A DNA stretch of 64,000 nucleotides from Breoghania sp963678585 (GCA_963678585.2 CAXXGA010000002.1:1736001-1800000), one strand, 5' to 3'; shown: positions 26,393 to 35,264, numbered from the stretch's first letter. Numbers and translations are program-made. Notes: generated from the sequence alone by a model not told the origin.

Positions 26393-27706
26393 CTAGTCCT
26401 GATAAATCGGGAAGCGATCTGTCAGCGCAATCACGCGCTCCTTCACGCTGGCTTCCACCGCCGCATTGCCCTCGTCGGTGTTGGATTCGCGAAGACCGTC
26501 GAGCACTTCCGCGATCAGCTTGCCGATCTCGGTGAATTCCGCCTCGCCGAAGCCACGCGTCGTACCCGCAGGCGTGCCGAGACGGATGCCGGAGGTCACG
26601 AAGGGCTTTTCCGGGTCGAAGGGAATGCCGTTCTTGTTGCAGGTGATATTGGCGCGGCCAAGAGCCGCCTCGGCCTTCTTGCCGGTGGCGTTCTTGGGAC
26701 GCAGGTCGACCAGCATGGAATGGTTGTCCGTGCCGCCGGAAACGATGTCGAGACCCTGCGCCTGAAGGCTGGCCGCCAGCGCACGCGAATTGGCGACGAC
26801 ATTGGCCGCATAGGTCTTGAATTCCGGCTGGAGCGCTTCCTTCAGCGCCACGGCCTTGGCGGCGATGACATGCATCAGCGGACCGCCCTGAAGACCGGGG
26901 AAGACAGCGGAATTGATCTTCTTGGCAATCGCCTCGTCATTCGACAGGATCATGCCGCCGCGCGGACCGCGGAGCGACTTGTGGGTCGTGGTGGTGACCA
27001 CATGGGCATGCGGCACCGGAGACGGATGCGCGCCACCGGCCACGAGACCGGCGATATGCGCCATGTCGACCATAAGGTAGGCGCCAACTTCGTCCGCGAT
27101 CTCGCGGAAGCGCTTCCAGTCCCAGACACGCGAATAGGCGGTGCCGCCTGCAAGAATGAGCTTCGGCTTGTGCTCGCGCGCCTTCTCGGCAACCGCATCC
27201 ATGTCGATCAGGTGATCGCCTTCGCGCACGCCGTAGGACACGACGTTGAACCACTTGCCGGACATGTTCACGGGCGAACCGTGGGTCAGGTGACCGCCGG
27301 AATTCAGATCGAGGCCCATGAAGGTGTCGCCCGGCTGCAGCAGCGCCAGAAACACAGCCTGGTTCATCTGGCTGCCGGAATTCGGCTGGACGTTCACAAA
27401 GCCGCAGTCGAAGAGCTTCTTGGCGCGCTCGATGGCCAGCGTCTCGACGATATCGACGTACTGGCAACCGCCGTAGTAGCGCTTGCCGGGGTAGCCTTCG
27501 GCGTATTTGTTGGTGAGAATCGTGCCCTGCGCTTCGAGAACGGCGCGCGAAACGATGTTTTCGGACGCGATCAGCTCGATCTCGTGGCGCTGACGACCCA
27601 GTTCCAGATCGATCGCTTCCGCGATTTCCGGATCGGCCTCGGCCAGTGACTGGGTGAAAAAGTCCAACTGAACCGGCTCGGTAGCGGAGCTTTTCGAAAT
27701 CGACAT
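26393..27706 (-). CDS. glyA: Serine hydroxymethyltransferase
   Basis: PLP enzyme interconverting serine and glycine and supplying one-carbon units (437 residues, cytoplasmic). Family motifs: IELIASENIVSRAVLEAQG, TNKYAEGYPGKRYYGGCQYVD, NSGSQMNQAVFLALLQPGDT and the PLP lysine region VVTTTTHKSLRGPRGGMIL. It ends with the usual C-terminal domain (LDGLRESNTDEG). It is the first gene of the glyA-nrdR-rib cluster, with its promoter probably in the interval up to 27878. Confidence 0.97.
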   Translation of the reverse strand: MSISKSSATEPVQLDFFTQSLAEADPEIAEAIDLELGRQRHEIELIASENIVSRAVLEAQGTILTNKYAEGYPGKRYYGGCQYVDIVETLAIERAKKLFDCGFVNVQPNSGSQMNQAVFLALLQPGDTFMGLDLNSGGHLTHGSPVNMSGKWFNVVSYGVREGDHLIDMDAVAEKAREHKPKLILAGGTAYSRVWDWKRFREIADEVGAYLMVDMAHIAGLVAGGAHPSPVPHAHVVTTTTHKSLRGPRGGMILSNDEAIAKKINSAVFPGLQGGPLMHVIAAKAVALKEALQPEFKTYAANVVANSRALAASLQAQGLDIVSGGTDNHSMLVDLRPKNATGKKAEAALGRANITCNKNGIPFDPEKPFVTSGIRLGTPAGTTRGFGEAEFTEIGKLIAEVLDGLRESNTDEGNAAVEASVKERVIALTDRFPIYQD

Positions 27707-27878
27707 CAGGCGCGCCTTCCTGCAATTCGTTGAGAAATCAGCATCTGCGGAGCAGACCTTTCACGGTCCCTGTCCCGCCGTCGCCGCATAGCATACCCGA
27801 CGGAACGAACCAAGCCCGATCACGTGCGATCCGGGACCGTACCACAGATCAAATCAATAGCGCGCGGCGCCCATCCGC

Positions 27879-28082
27879 CTAGCGCGCGCCCTGTTCCAGC
27901 CTGCGTTTGAGCTTACGCACGGCCAGACGACCAAGTTCCTCCTGCGACACCGTCAGCGGCCCCATCATGGAAACCTCCACCCCCGTCGCCTCGTCGATGG
28001 CCGAAACCTTCACCTGCCGTCCAAGCCGCGTGAATTCCAGAAACACCCGCCCCTCGCCTGACGGCGTCCGTCCTGTCGTCAT
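27879..28082 (-). CDS. Small conserved protein, DUF6898-like
   Basis: A 67-residue protein of unknown role. The ATG at 28082 (MTTGRTPSGEGRVFLEF) fits better than the first upstream ATG, which adds 11 residues. The sequence VKVSAIDEATGVEVSMMGPLTVSQEELGRLAVRKLKRRLEQ resembles a short family found next to glyA in Rhizobiales. No signal peptide or membrane segment. The gene is followed upstream by a 36-base perfect palindrome. Confidence 0.6.
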   Translation of the reverse strand: MTTGRTPSGEGRVFLEFTRLGRQVKVSAIDEATGVEVSMMGPLTVSQEELGRLAVRKLKRRLEQGAR

Positions 28083-28127
28083 TCTCTTCGAATCCTCTCC
28101 CGCAAACGGCTTCACATCATATCACAG

Positions 28128-28163
28128 CCGCACTTTCACAGCCGCGCGGCTGTGAAAGTGCGG
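28128..28163. repeat. 36-base perfect palindrome
   Basis: Bases 28128-28145 are the exact reverse complement of 28146-28163 with no loop. The arm contains CACTTTCACAGCCGC; CACAGCCG also occurs just before it (28123-28130). There is no T-run. It lies between the divergently placed small DUF6898-like gene and the L,D-transpeptidase terminator, and could be a cruciform, an operator or a mobile-repeat remnant. Confidence 0.85.
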
Positions 28164-28248
28164 AAGGGAACTCAGAGGATGGGCCATACGACGAACAACC
28201 ACGCCCCTTCTCGCCCCCCTGCCACAGGCACACCCGCCCGCACATACG

Positions 28249-28278
28249 AAAAGGGCGCCCTCTTGCGAAGGCGCCCCG
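28249..28278 (-). terminator. Terminator of the L,D-transpeptidase gene
   Basis: On the minus strand GGGGCGCC and GGCGCCCC-type arms (28270-28277 with 28251-28259) enclose a short loop and are followed by TTTTCG. It starts about 27 bases after the stop. Confidence 0.85.
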
Positions 28279-28304
28279 AATATCCTGTCCGTAGGACGTG
28301 CGGA

Positions 28305-29609
28305 CTACTGAAGAACCACCTGCGGCCCTTCGATCACGGGCTCGCCGTTCAGCCCGTCGCGGTTGTAGATGTCCTCGCGAAAATTGACGACGCCCTTGTC
28401 GTTCGCCCATGCGGTCACATAGGCCAGATAGAGCGGCACCTGCGTGGCGAGCTTCACATCCTCGCGCTCACCGGAAGCGATGACGGAATCGACGCGCGTG
28501 CGGTCCCAGTCCGGCGTCGTGGTTTCCAGAAGCCACGACACGAGATCGCGCACGTGATCGACGCGCACGCAGCCCGACGAGTCGAACCGGTAGTCCTGCG
28601 TGAACAGGCTCTTGGACGGCGTGTCGTGCAGATACACCTGATGGGTGTTGTGGAAGTTGATGCGGATGGAACCCAGCGAGTTCTCCTTGCCCGGGTCCTG
28701 CCGGAACTTCAGCTTCACCGCCTCATCCGTCGTCCAGTCCACATCCGTGGCCTGCAGCTCGTTGCCGTGCCAATCGAAGATCCGGATGTTGTTCTTGGCC
28801 AGATACTGCGGATCCTGCTGCATCTTCGGGATCAGGTCCTTGCGGATGATCGAGCGCGGCACGGTCCAGAACGGGTTGAAGTTCAGTTCGTAGATCTTGG
28901 AAGCGAGGATCGGCGTCTGACGGTCGATCTTGCCGACGACCGCGGTATGGCGAGATCGCACGATACCGTTGTCGACCGCCTCGATTTCGGCAGCCGGGAT
29001 GTTCACCATCACATAGGTGTCGCCCAGATAGCCCGACATGGCGCGCACGCGCACCAGATTGGTTTCAAGCTGGCGCAGCCGCACGGCGGCCGGAACATTG
29101 AGCGCGGCCTGCGCCGCGTGCCCCACGACGCCGTCTGGACGCAGCCCGTGGCGCACCTGGAAACGGCGCACCGCCGCGTCGACATCACCGTCGAAGCGCT
29201 GGCCGGAGATGAACTTCGGATCGAGATCGCCCGACGCCACCAGACGCTGGCGAAGAGCCGCGACCGCGCCGTCCCATGAACCCAGGCGCAGATTGCGGCC
29301 ATTCGTGTTCACGGCAGCCCAGCCGCCATTGGAAACGATGCGCCGGTATCTCGCGATCGCGTTCTCGATGTGAATCACCGTCTCGGCGGAAAGCGTCGGC
29401 TGGTTCGTGCGGATCTGGTCGAGATTGCGCAGCGTGTCGTCGAGCTTGGCTTCCCACTGCTCGTGTTCCTGGTAGTGGCGCAAAGCCTGCAAAGGGCTTT
29501 CCGCCTGAGCGCCCGTCCCGGTCAGGGAGGCGGCCATGAACAACGCAGCAATCACCGCAAAGCGGCCTGACGTCGAGCGGGTCTCGCCGGCGGCGAACAG
29601 TCGATACAC
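28305..29609 (-). CDS. ldtP: L,D-transpeptidase (LdtP/YcbB-like)
   Basis: Periplasmic enzyme (434 residues) forming L,D cross-links in peptidoglycan. The GTG at 29609 has AGGAG 8 bases upstream and gives a signal peptide (RFAVIAALFMAASLTGTGAQA); sequence further up is not protein-like. After a helical segment there is a PG_binding_1 domain (VDAAVRRFQVRHGLRPDGVVG) near residues 160-190, then the YkuD domain with HDTPSKSLF and the catalytic FDSSGCVRVDHVRDL (His, Ser, Gly, Cys). The LdtR regulator gene lies upstream in the same direction. By homology to Liberibacter, it probably answers to LdtR. Confidence 0.93.
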   Translation of the reverse strand: MYRLFAAGETRSTSGRFAVIAALFMAASLTGTGAQAESPLQALRHYQEHEQWEAKLDDTLRNLDQIRTNQPTLSAETVIHIENAIARYRRIVSNGGWAAVNTNGRNLRLGSWDGAVAALRQRLVASGDLDPKFISGQRFDGDVDAAVRRFQVRHGLRPDGVVGHAAQAALNVPAAVRLRQLETNLVRVRAMSGYLGDTYVMVNIPAAEIEAVDNGIVRSRHTAVVGKIDRQTPILASKIYELNFNPFWTVPRSIIRKDLIPKMQQDPQYLAKNNIRIFDWHGNELQATDVDWTTDEAVKLKFRQDPGKENSLGSIRINFHNTHQVYLHDTPSKSLFTQDYRFDSSGCVRVDHVRDLVSWLLETTTPDWDRTRVDSVIASGEREDVKLATQVPLYLAYVTAWANDKGVVNFREDIYNRDGLNGEPVIEGPQVVLQ

Positions 29610-30033
29610 GGAGCAATCTCCTGGGTGCGTTTTGCGCGGACGACACTTGCCAAGTCCGCATGTCCTGATTGGTCTTCGGTTTGCGGTACCACCTGCGCCG
29701 CAGCGTGGCAACAAAAGCGGACTTCGAATGCGCGTTTGTGCTTTCCCGGCCACATGGGCTGAAATCACAGACGTCCCATCCGCCACCCTGAAAAACCGGC
29801 CCTTTCCGGGCAGCGCCAGCGGTTTGACCGACAGTTCCGCGTTTCAAGCAAACTATCCTTGGCAGAATCCGGTTAACGGTTCCTGCGTCCGGCCACGCTC
29901 AATTCCATTTCATTATGGCAAGTTCATGTCGGCAGCACACCCGACAGGCCGACGGAAGCGCAACGCAAAACGCCGCCCGCTGACAGCGGACGGCGCTTTA
30001 AGATCCGGATCGACAATTGCGAGCGGAAAACGC
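29610..30033. other. Interval between ldtP and ldtR
   Basis: 424 bases. It carries the ldtR terminator (29966-29997), and the ldtP promoter must lie in the rest. No palindromic LdtR site or RNA structure was identified by eye. Confidence 0.4.
29966..29997 (-). terminator. Terminator of ldtR
   Basis: On the minus strand CGCCGTCCGC pairs with GCGGGCGGCG (10 bp, one G-T) around TGTCA, then TTTTGCG. Intrinsic terminator 37 bases after the ldtR stop. Confidence 0.82.
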
Positions 30034-30546
30034 TCAGAGCCGATAAAGGATCTGATCGGTCCAGAAACGCTCCAGACGACGCAGCGACTGATTGAGCTGC
30101 TGGAAGTCCTGGGCGGCGATTTCGCCGACCGTCTCGACCGAACGCATGTGACGCTCGTAGAGGTCGTTGACGACATTCGCCACTTCCAGCCCCTTCTCGG
30201 TGAGGCTGACGCGGACCGAGCGGCGATCCACCCGCGAACGTTCGTGGTTGATGAAACCGGTGTCGACCAGCTTCTTCAGATTGTAGGAGACGTTGGAACC
30301 AAGATAGTACCCCCGACTGCGCAACTCTCCGGCGGTGAGAACACTGTCGCCGATGTTGAACAGCAGCAGCGCCTGCACGCTGTTGACGTCCGAACGTCCC
30401 ATACGGTCGAATTCATCCTTGATTACATCAAGCAGGCGGCGATGTAACCGCTCTACTAGAGTAAGCGCTTCAAGGTAAAGCGGCTTAATTTCCGTATTAC
30501 CTTCGTCTTGCGCCGAGACCTCGACTGCCCTTTTTGCCGTGATCAT
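30034..30546 (-). CDS. ldtR: MarR-family regulator LdtR
   Basis: Dimeric winged-helix regulator (170 residues). Features are the dimerising helix EALTLVERLHRRLLDVIKDEFDRMG, the recognition region GDSVLTAGELRSRGYYLGSNVSYNLKKLVDTGFI and the wing ERSRVDRRSVRVSLTEKG. LdtR is known from Candidatus Liberibacter asiaticus, where it controls the neighbouring L,D-transpeptidase gene ldtP, and the same neighbour is present here. The ATG at 30546 has AAGGGG upstream. Upstream lies a palindrome (30625-30639) suitable for autoregulation. Confidence 0.9.
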   Translation of the reverse strand: MITAKRAVEVSAQDEGNTEIKPLYLEALTLVERLHRRLLDVIKDEFDRMGRSDVNSVQALLLFNIGDSVLTAGELRSRGYYLGSNVSYNLKKLVDTGFINHERSRVDRRSVRVSLTEKGLEVANVVNDLYERHMRSVETVGEIAAQDFQQLNQSLRRLERFWTDQILYRL

Positions 30547-30900
30547 CTGGTTACGCCCCTTGTGTCCTGTTCATGTGCGGTTTTGTTCCGCTTGAGGACA
30601 ACATTAGTCGGGCTGATATAAAATCTGCTTAAAAAGCAGCATGAATCTTCTCTTAAAGACCCTTTGGAAACTTTAGAGAATTCCTGTTCTGCGATCCCCC
30701 GGCCGCAACCCGGTTTTGCGCGGGAATCCGCCACAAGCGGATGCCTGACAAACCCTTAATCGGCACCCGCACCATTTTCGGACACCTTCGCAGGACGCAT
30801 TTTTTTCTAAAATCAAACCGATTGCAGCAACGCGAAGACGCTCTCGCGAACCCCGGTCGGCGCCCGGTCGGCCCGCATGCAGGAACCCGCGTTCCCGCTT
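30547..30900. other. Interval upstream of ldtR
   Basis: 354 bases between the ldtR start and the end of the DUF6163-like gene. It contains the palindrome at 30625-30639 and AT-rich promoter-like sequence. No gene is recognised. Confidence 0.4.
30625..30639. promoter_or_regulatory. Palindrome, candidate LdtR site
   Basis: CTGCTT-AAA-AAGCAG is a perfect inverted repeat 79 bases upstream of the ldtR start, in AT-rich DNA. MarR-family dimers often autoregulate through such sites. Binding here is inferred. Confidence 0.4.
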
Positions 30901-31314
30901 CTAACTGTTACGCTTTTCGCGCTCGCACAGCAGGGTGAGCACCAGATAGATGGCAATAGTCGCAAGGTAGAAGGAGATCTCGTAGGGCCGCGTGCCGAAC
31001 GTATCGGACAGGATCGTGTGCATGACGACCTGCGAAAGCGCCCTGAGAAGCCACATGACCGGACCCCACGAGGCCGCCAGCCACAATCCGACGCCTGCCA
31101 CCATGTCGAGCACGCCGAAATAGGCGGTCGCCGTCTGCCAGTCGGTCGGCATGTCGGCGAACATCACCCCGCGCCAGGGGACATAACCCACGATCCGCGC
31201 CCAGTGGATGACCCCGCCGCCGATGAGCAGGATAGCCATCAGGCGCAGATACCACACAAGCATGGTGCGCCACGGCGGGCGGGCCTTGATCATGTCCTGC
31301 AGCATGGTCACCAT
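30901..31314 (-). CDS. DUF6163-like membrane protein
   Basis: Integral membrane protein (137 residues) with about four helices (WYLRLMAILLIGGGVIHWARIV, AYFGVLDMVAGVGLWLAASW, PVMWLLRALSQVVMHTIL, ISFYLATIAIYLVLTLLCE). It resembles DUF6163, a Hyphomicrobiales family without known function. The ATG at 31314 follows AGGAAG; the sequence upstream is not conserved in character. A short charged C-terminal tail ends the protein. Neither neighbour explains its role. Confidence 0.7.
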   Translation of the reverse strand: MVTMLQDMIKARPPWRTMLVWYLRLMAILLIGGGVIHWARIVGYVPWRGVMFADMPTDWQTATAYFGVLDMVAGVGLWLAASWGPVMWLLRALSQVVMHTILSDTFGTRPYEISFYLATIAIYLVLTLLCEREKRNS

Positions 31315-31493
31315 GGATGATGTCTTCCTCTGTCGGCCGTCATGACCATCTTGTCCCGGCCCGCCGCCATTAGAGCGGCGAACCGATCGTTCCCGGGTAT
31401 TCCCGGACAATCGATGCCCGGACCAACCCGCGGAGAAGGGCTCAAACCCGTCCCCGGAGCAACGCGGACATTATCGTCAGAGCGACGCGAACT

Positions 31494-32579
31494 TTATCGA
31501 AGAACGAGATCGCCGTCTTTCGGCTCACTGAAATACGTGTCGACCTCGGCCATGTCCACATCCTCGAAGCGCTTCGGCTCCCAGTCGGGGCGATTGTCCT
31601 TCTCCACGAGAACCGCCCGGATGCCTTCATAGAAGTCGTTGCCTTCGAGAACACGATGGAGAATGCGGTATTCCATGACCATGCAGTCATCGAACGCCAT
31701 CGTCGCGCCCTTGTGGAGTTCCGCGAAGGAGACGTTGACGCTCATCGGCGAGCGCGAGCGGATCATGCTCGCCGTCTTCTGCGCCCATTCCGCATCCTCG
31801 CCGCTCACCGCATCCAGCGCGGCCAGAATCTCCGCAACACTGCCCTTGGCGAAACACGCCTGAAGCGCCCCCTCGTGGGCGGCGAGAACAGAAGCCTCCG
31901 CCGGTTCGCCCGCAAACTCGGCCAGAACGCCGTCGATATCGCTCGTCTCCGTCAGCGCCTGAAGCAGATCGGCGAACCGCTCGCTCGGCACGCAATGGGT
32001 GAGAATGCCCGCCCACTTGGAATCGGCCTGCGAAAGCCGCGCGCCGGAAAGCGCGCTGTAGAGCCCCACTTCCAGACTGCGCAGGCGCGGCAGCATGTGG
32101 CTCGCCCCGACATCGGGGAAGAAGCCGATGCCGACTTCCGGCATGGCGAAGAGGGTCTTTTCCGAACCGATCCGGTAGGCGCCATGTCCCGACAGCCCGA
32201 CGCCGCCGCCCATGACGATGCCGTCGATGAGCGAGATCACCGGCTTGGGGTAATGCTTGATGCGGCTGTTGAGGCAATATTCGTCGGCGAAGAAGGCCGA
32301 CCATGTCGGGTCGCCCGCCTTGGCCATCTCGTAGACGGCGCGCACATCGCCGCCCGCGCAAAACGCCTTGGGCGAGAGGGAACGCAGGATGATGTGGGTA
32401 ATGGCGGGATCGCTCTCCCACACATCGAAATAGTGCCGGATGAGCTGGATCATGCCGTGGGTCAGCGCGTTCAACGCCTGCGGCCGCGACAACGACAACA
32501 CCCCCGCAGACCCCTTCACATCAACCAGAACCTCAAATTGGGCGAGGAGATCGTCAACCTTCTGCTGCTGCATCTGCAT
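31494..32579 (-). CDS. 3-hydroxyisobutyryl-CoA hydrolase / enoyl-CoA hydratase family
   Basis: Crotonase-fold enzyme (361 residues), most like 3-hydroxyisobutyryl-CoA hydrolase of valine breakdown. Motifs: GVLSLSRPQALNALTHGM, SPKAFCAGGDVRAVYE (first oxyanion loop), DGIVMGGGVGLSGHGAYRI (second oxyanion loop), TLFAMPEVGIGFFPDVGASH, with the Glu and Asp expected of the hydrolase. The length, above 350 residues, separates it from ordinary enoyl-CoA hydratases. The acyl-CoA dehydrogenase gene lies 156 bases upstream on the same strand, as expected of a valine/isobutyrate pathway. Confidence 0.92.
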   Translation of the reverse strand: MQMQQQKVDDLLAQFEVLVDVKGSAGVLSLSRPQALNALTHGMIQLIRHYFDVWESDPAITHIILRSLSPKAFCAGGDVRAVYEMAKAGDPTWSAFFADEYCLNSRIKHYPKPVISLIDGIVMGGGVGLSGHGAYRIGSEKTLFAMPEVGIGFFPDVGASHMLPRLRSLEVGLYSALSGARLSQADSKWAGILTHCVPSERFADLLQALTETSDIDGVLAEFAGEPAEASVLAAHEGALQACFAKGSVAEILAALDAVSGEDAEWAQKTASMIRSRSPMSVNVSFAELHKGATMAFDDCMVMEYRILHRVLEGNDFYEGIRAVLVEKDNRPDWEPKRFEDVDMAEVDTYFSEPKDGDLVLR

Positions 32580-32674
32580 CTTATGTCTTTCGTCTCTTCC
32601 CGTTCCCCCGCCCTTTCGAGCGGGCTGCCGTCATGGCGGCAAAAGCCTTACAGATCAGAGCATTGATGCCAAAG

Positions 32675-32746
32675 ACCTGAATCAATTCCTGAACCTGAAT
32701 CAGATTCAGAACTTTAACCGCTTCAAGAACCTGAATCAGGACTTGA
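32675..32746. repeat. 18-base tandem repeat at the end of the acyl-CoA dehydrogenase gene
   Basis: Four imperfect 18-base units: 32675-32692, 32693-32710, 32711-32728 and 32729-32746. Three begin ACCTGAATCA; the third is degenerate (ACTTTAACCG). The last unit overlaps the dehydrogenase stop codon and C-terminus. If read on the minus strand past the stop, it would give a repeating hexapeptide like LIQVLE. Confidence 0.75.
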
Positions 32747-33875
32747 AGAGGTCGCGCGCAACGATCAGCCGCATGATCTCGTTCGTGCCCTCCAGGATCT
32801 GGTGAACCCGCACATCCCGGAGATAGCGCTCTATCGGATAGTCGCGCAGATAGCCGTAGCCACCGTGAAGCTGCAGCGCCTCGTTGACCACGCGAAAGCC
32901 CGTGTCGGTGGCGATGCGCTTGGCCATGGCTGCAAAGCGGGTCGCGTCGTCTGTCTTCTCGTCCACCTTCATGGCGGCCTTGTGGAGAAGCAGTCGCGCG
33001 GCTTCCAGTTCCGATGCCATGTCGGCCACCCGGAACTGAAGCGCCTGGAATTCGGCCAGCACCTTGTTGAACTGGCGGCGCTCCTTCATGTAGGCGATGG
33101 CGAGATCGAGGCTCGCCTGCGCAGCTCCAAGCGAGCACGCGCCGATATTGAGTCGTCCGCCGTCGAGCCCGGCCATGGCGATCTTGAAGCCCATGCCCTC
33201 GCCGCCGATGAGGTTCGCTGCAGGCACCCGGCAATCGGAGAAATTGACCTGGGCAGTCGGTTGGCTCTTCCAGCCGAGTTTGATTTCCTGCGCGCCGAAG
33301 GAAAGCCCCGGCGTATCCTTCTCCACTACGATGCAGGAAATGCCCTTCGGCCCCTCCTCGCCCGTGCGCACCATGACGACATAAAGATCCGCCGCCCCGC
33401 CGCCGGAGATGAACGCCTTGGAGCCGTTCAACACGTAATCGTCGCCATCGCGCGACGCCTTTGTCCGCAGCGCCGCCGCGTCAGAACCCGACCCCGGCTC
33501 CGTCAGGCAATAGGCCGCGAAATGCTCCATGGAACAAAGCTTCGGCAGAAACCGCTCACGCTGTTCGGGCGAACCGAAGCGGTCGATCATCCATGTCGCC
33601 ATGTTGTGGATGGAGATATAGGCCGCCGTCGAGGTACAGCCCTTGGCGAGTTCCTCGAAGATCACCGCCGCATCGAGCCGCCCGAGCCCGGAGCCACCCA
33701 CGTCCTCGCCCACATAGATGCCGCCGAAGCCAAGCGCCGCCGCCTTGCGCAGCGTCTCGACGGGAAAGATGCTCTTTTCATCCCATTCGCGCGCATGAGG
33801 TTCCATTTCCTCGCGCGCGAAATCCCCCGCCATTTCCTGAAAGGCGCGCTGCTCCTCGCTCAACGCAAAATCCAT
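32736..33875 (-). CDS. Acyl-CoA dehydrogenase (isobutyryl-CoA dehydrogenase type)
   Basis: FAD enzyme (379 residues) dehydrogenating a short, probably branched acyl-CoA. It begins MDFALSEEQRAFQEMAGDFAREEMEPHA after a GGAGGG ribosome site, which fixes the start at 33875. FAD/substrate motifs: AYCLTEPGSGSDAAALRTKA, YVLNGSKAFISGGGAADLYVV, LHGGYGYLRDYPIERYLRD and the catalytic Glu in ILEGTNEIMRLIVAR. Its neighbour, the hydroxyisobutyryl-CoA hydrolase, suggests a valine catabolic pair. Confidence 0.92.
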   Translation of the reverse strand: MDFALSEEQRAFQEMAGDFAREEMEPHAREWDEKSIFPVETLRKAAALGFGGIYVGEDVGGSGLGRLDAAVIFEELAKGCTSTAAYISIHNMATWMIDRFGSPEQRERFLPKLCSMEHFAAYCLTEPGSGSDAAALRTKASRDGDDYVLNGSKAFISGGGAADLYVVMVRTGEEGPKGISCIVVEKDTPGLSFGAQEIKLGWKSQPTAQVNFSDCRVPAANLIGGEGMGFKIAMAGLDGGRLNIGACSLGAAQASLDLAIAYMKERRQFNKVLAEFQALQFRVADMASELEAARLLLHKAAMKVDEKTDDATRFAAMAKRIATDTGFRVVNEALQLHGGYGYLRDYPIERYLRDVRVHQILEGTNEIMRLIVARDLFKS

Positions 33876-34177
33876 CCCGTTCCCTCCCCGGAACCGGCTG
33901 CCGAACGTGACTGGTATGATCCGAAGCGGTAACCGCCCCGGCACGCCGGTTCCGCGACAGCAAACGAACCGACTTCGCATTCGGGCATATCCGGCGGATC
34001 GGTCACCGTCAACGCTGCCGCAGACGCTGCGTTAGTCGAATGGCAAAGACGGCGAGAAGATGCGAGCGCTGCTGTTCGCAGGCCGAAATCTTCCCCCTGC
34101 AACCATGTTTCCCTTGTCGCACCTTGGTGCTACACCATGGCCGCAAGGGAGAAATACGCCGACAGGGAGCGAAGACG
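33876..34177. other. Divergent interval upstream of acyl-CoA dehydrogenase and hemB
   Basis: 302 bases holding the promoters of both divergent genes. A 12-base near-palindrome GCACCTTGGTGC lies about 60 bases before hemB. No regulator site or RNA is recognised with confidence. Confidence 0.4.
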
Positions 34178-35218
34178 ATGAACGCCGAACCGCGCAAGCG
34201 CAGAGCGATGCCCGAAATCGACATGAGCGAGATCCTCGGCGGCAAGCGCATGCGTCGCAATCGCCGGACCGACTGGTCGCGCAGGCTGGTTCGCGAAACG
34301 ACGCTGACCGTGGACGACCTGATCTGGCCGATCTTCATCATCGACGGCGAAAAGCGCCGCGAGCCCGTCGCCTCCATGCCGGACTGTTATCGCCTGTCCA
34401 TCGACGAGGCCGTGCGCGAGGCAGCCTTTGCCGCGTCTCTCGGCATTCCCGCACTCGCGCTCTTTCCCTATACGGATGACGCCCAGCGCGACGCAACCGG
34501 ATCCCAGGCGCTCGATCCGGACAATCTGGTGTGCCGCGCCTGCCGCGCCATCAAGAAGGAAGTGCCGCATATCGGCCTGATCACCGACGTGGCGCTCGAC
34601 CCCTACACCAGCCACGGCCATGACGGCCTGCTGGAGGGCGAAACCATCCTCAACGACGAGACGGTGCGGGTCCTCATCGCCCAGTCGATCAATCAGGCGG
34701 AAGCCGGTGCCGACGTGATCGCACCCTCCGACATGATGGACGGACGCATCGGCGCGATCCGCGCAGGCCTCGATGCCGTCGGCTTCACCGATATCCAGAT
34801 CATGGCCTATTCGGCCAAATATGCGTCTGCCTTCTACGGCCCCTTCCGAGACGCCATCGGCACGAATGCCTGCCTGAAGGGCGACAAGCGCACCTACCAG
34901 ATGGACTACCACAACTCCGACGAGGCGGTGGTGGAGGCCGGTCTGGATCTGGACGAAGGCGCGGACATGATCATGGTCAAGCCGGGCCTGCCCTATCTGG
35001 ACATCGTGCGCCGCCTGAAGGACGAGTTCGCGGTACCGACCTTCGCCTATCAGGTGTCGGGCGAATACGCGATGATCTGCGCGGCTGCGCAAAACGGCTG
35101 GCTCGATTTCGACCGCGCGATGGTGGAAAGCGTCGCCGCCTTCAAGCGCGCCGGTGCGGACGGCGTCCTCACTTACTTTGCCCCTAAGATCGCCAAGCGC
35201 CTGACTGCGGGGCTTTAA
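34178..35218 (+). CDS. hemB: Delta-aminolevulinic acid dehydratase (porphobilinogen synthase)
   Basis: Condenses two aminolevulinates into porphobilinogen for haem and related tetrapyrroles (346 residues). Active-site lysines are in MAYSAKYASAFYGPFRDA and MIMVKPGLPYLDIVRR. In the metal-binding loop the sequence is DVALDPYTSHGHDG, so the zinc cysteines of the E. coli type are Asp or Ala; this is the Mg-dependent type known in Bradyrhizobium and other alphaproteobacteria. ATG at 34178 has GGGAG upstream. A hairpin follows. Confidence 0.97.
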   Translation: MNAEPRKRRAMPEIDMSEILGGKRMRRNRRTDWSRRLVRETTLTVDDLIWPIFIIDGEKRREPVASMPDCYRLSIDEAVREAAFAASLGIPALALFPYTDDAQRDATGSQALDPDNLVCRACRAIKKEVPHIGLITDVALDPYTSHGHDGLLEGETILNDETVRVLIAQSINQAEAGADVIAPSDMMDGRIGAIRAGLDAVGFTDIQIMAYSAKYASAFYGPFRDAIGTNACLKGDKRTYQMDYHNSDEAVVEAGLDLDEGADMIMVKPGLPYLDIVRRLKDEFAVPTFAYQVSGEYAMICAAAQNGWLDFDRAMVESVAAFKRAGADGVLTYFAPKIAKRLTAGL

Positions 35219-35264
35219 GCACGCGCGGTGTTTCGCCTAAAACCTCGCATCCGCACGACAGAAT

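Noticed and set aside
26102..27649. Plus-strand frame opposite nrdR and glyA
   Set aside because: Crosses two certain genes in the opposite strand and shows no motif.
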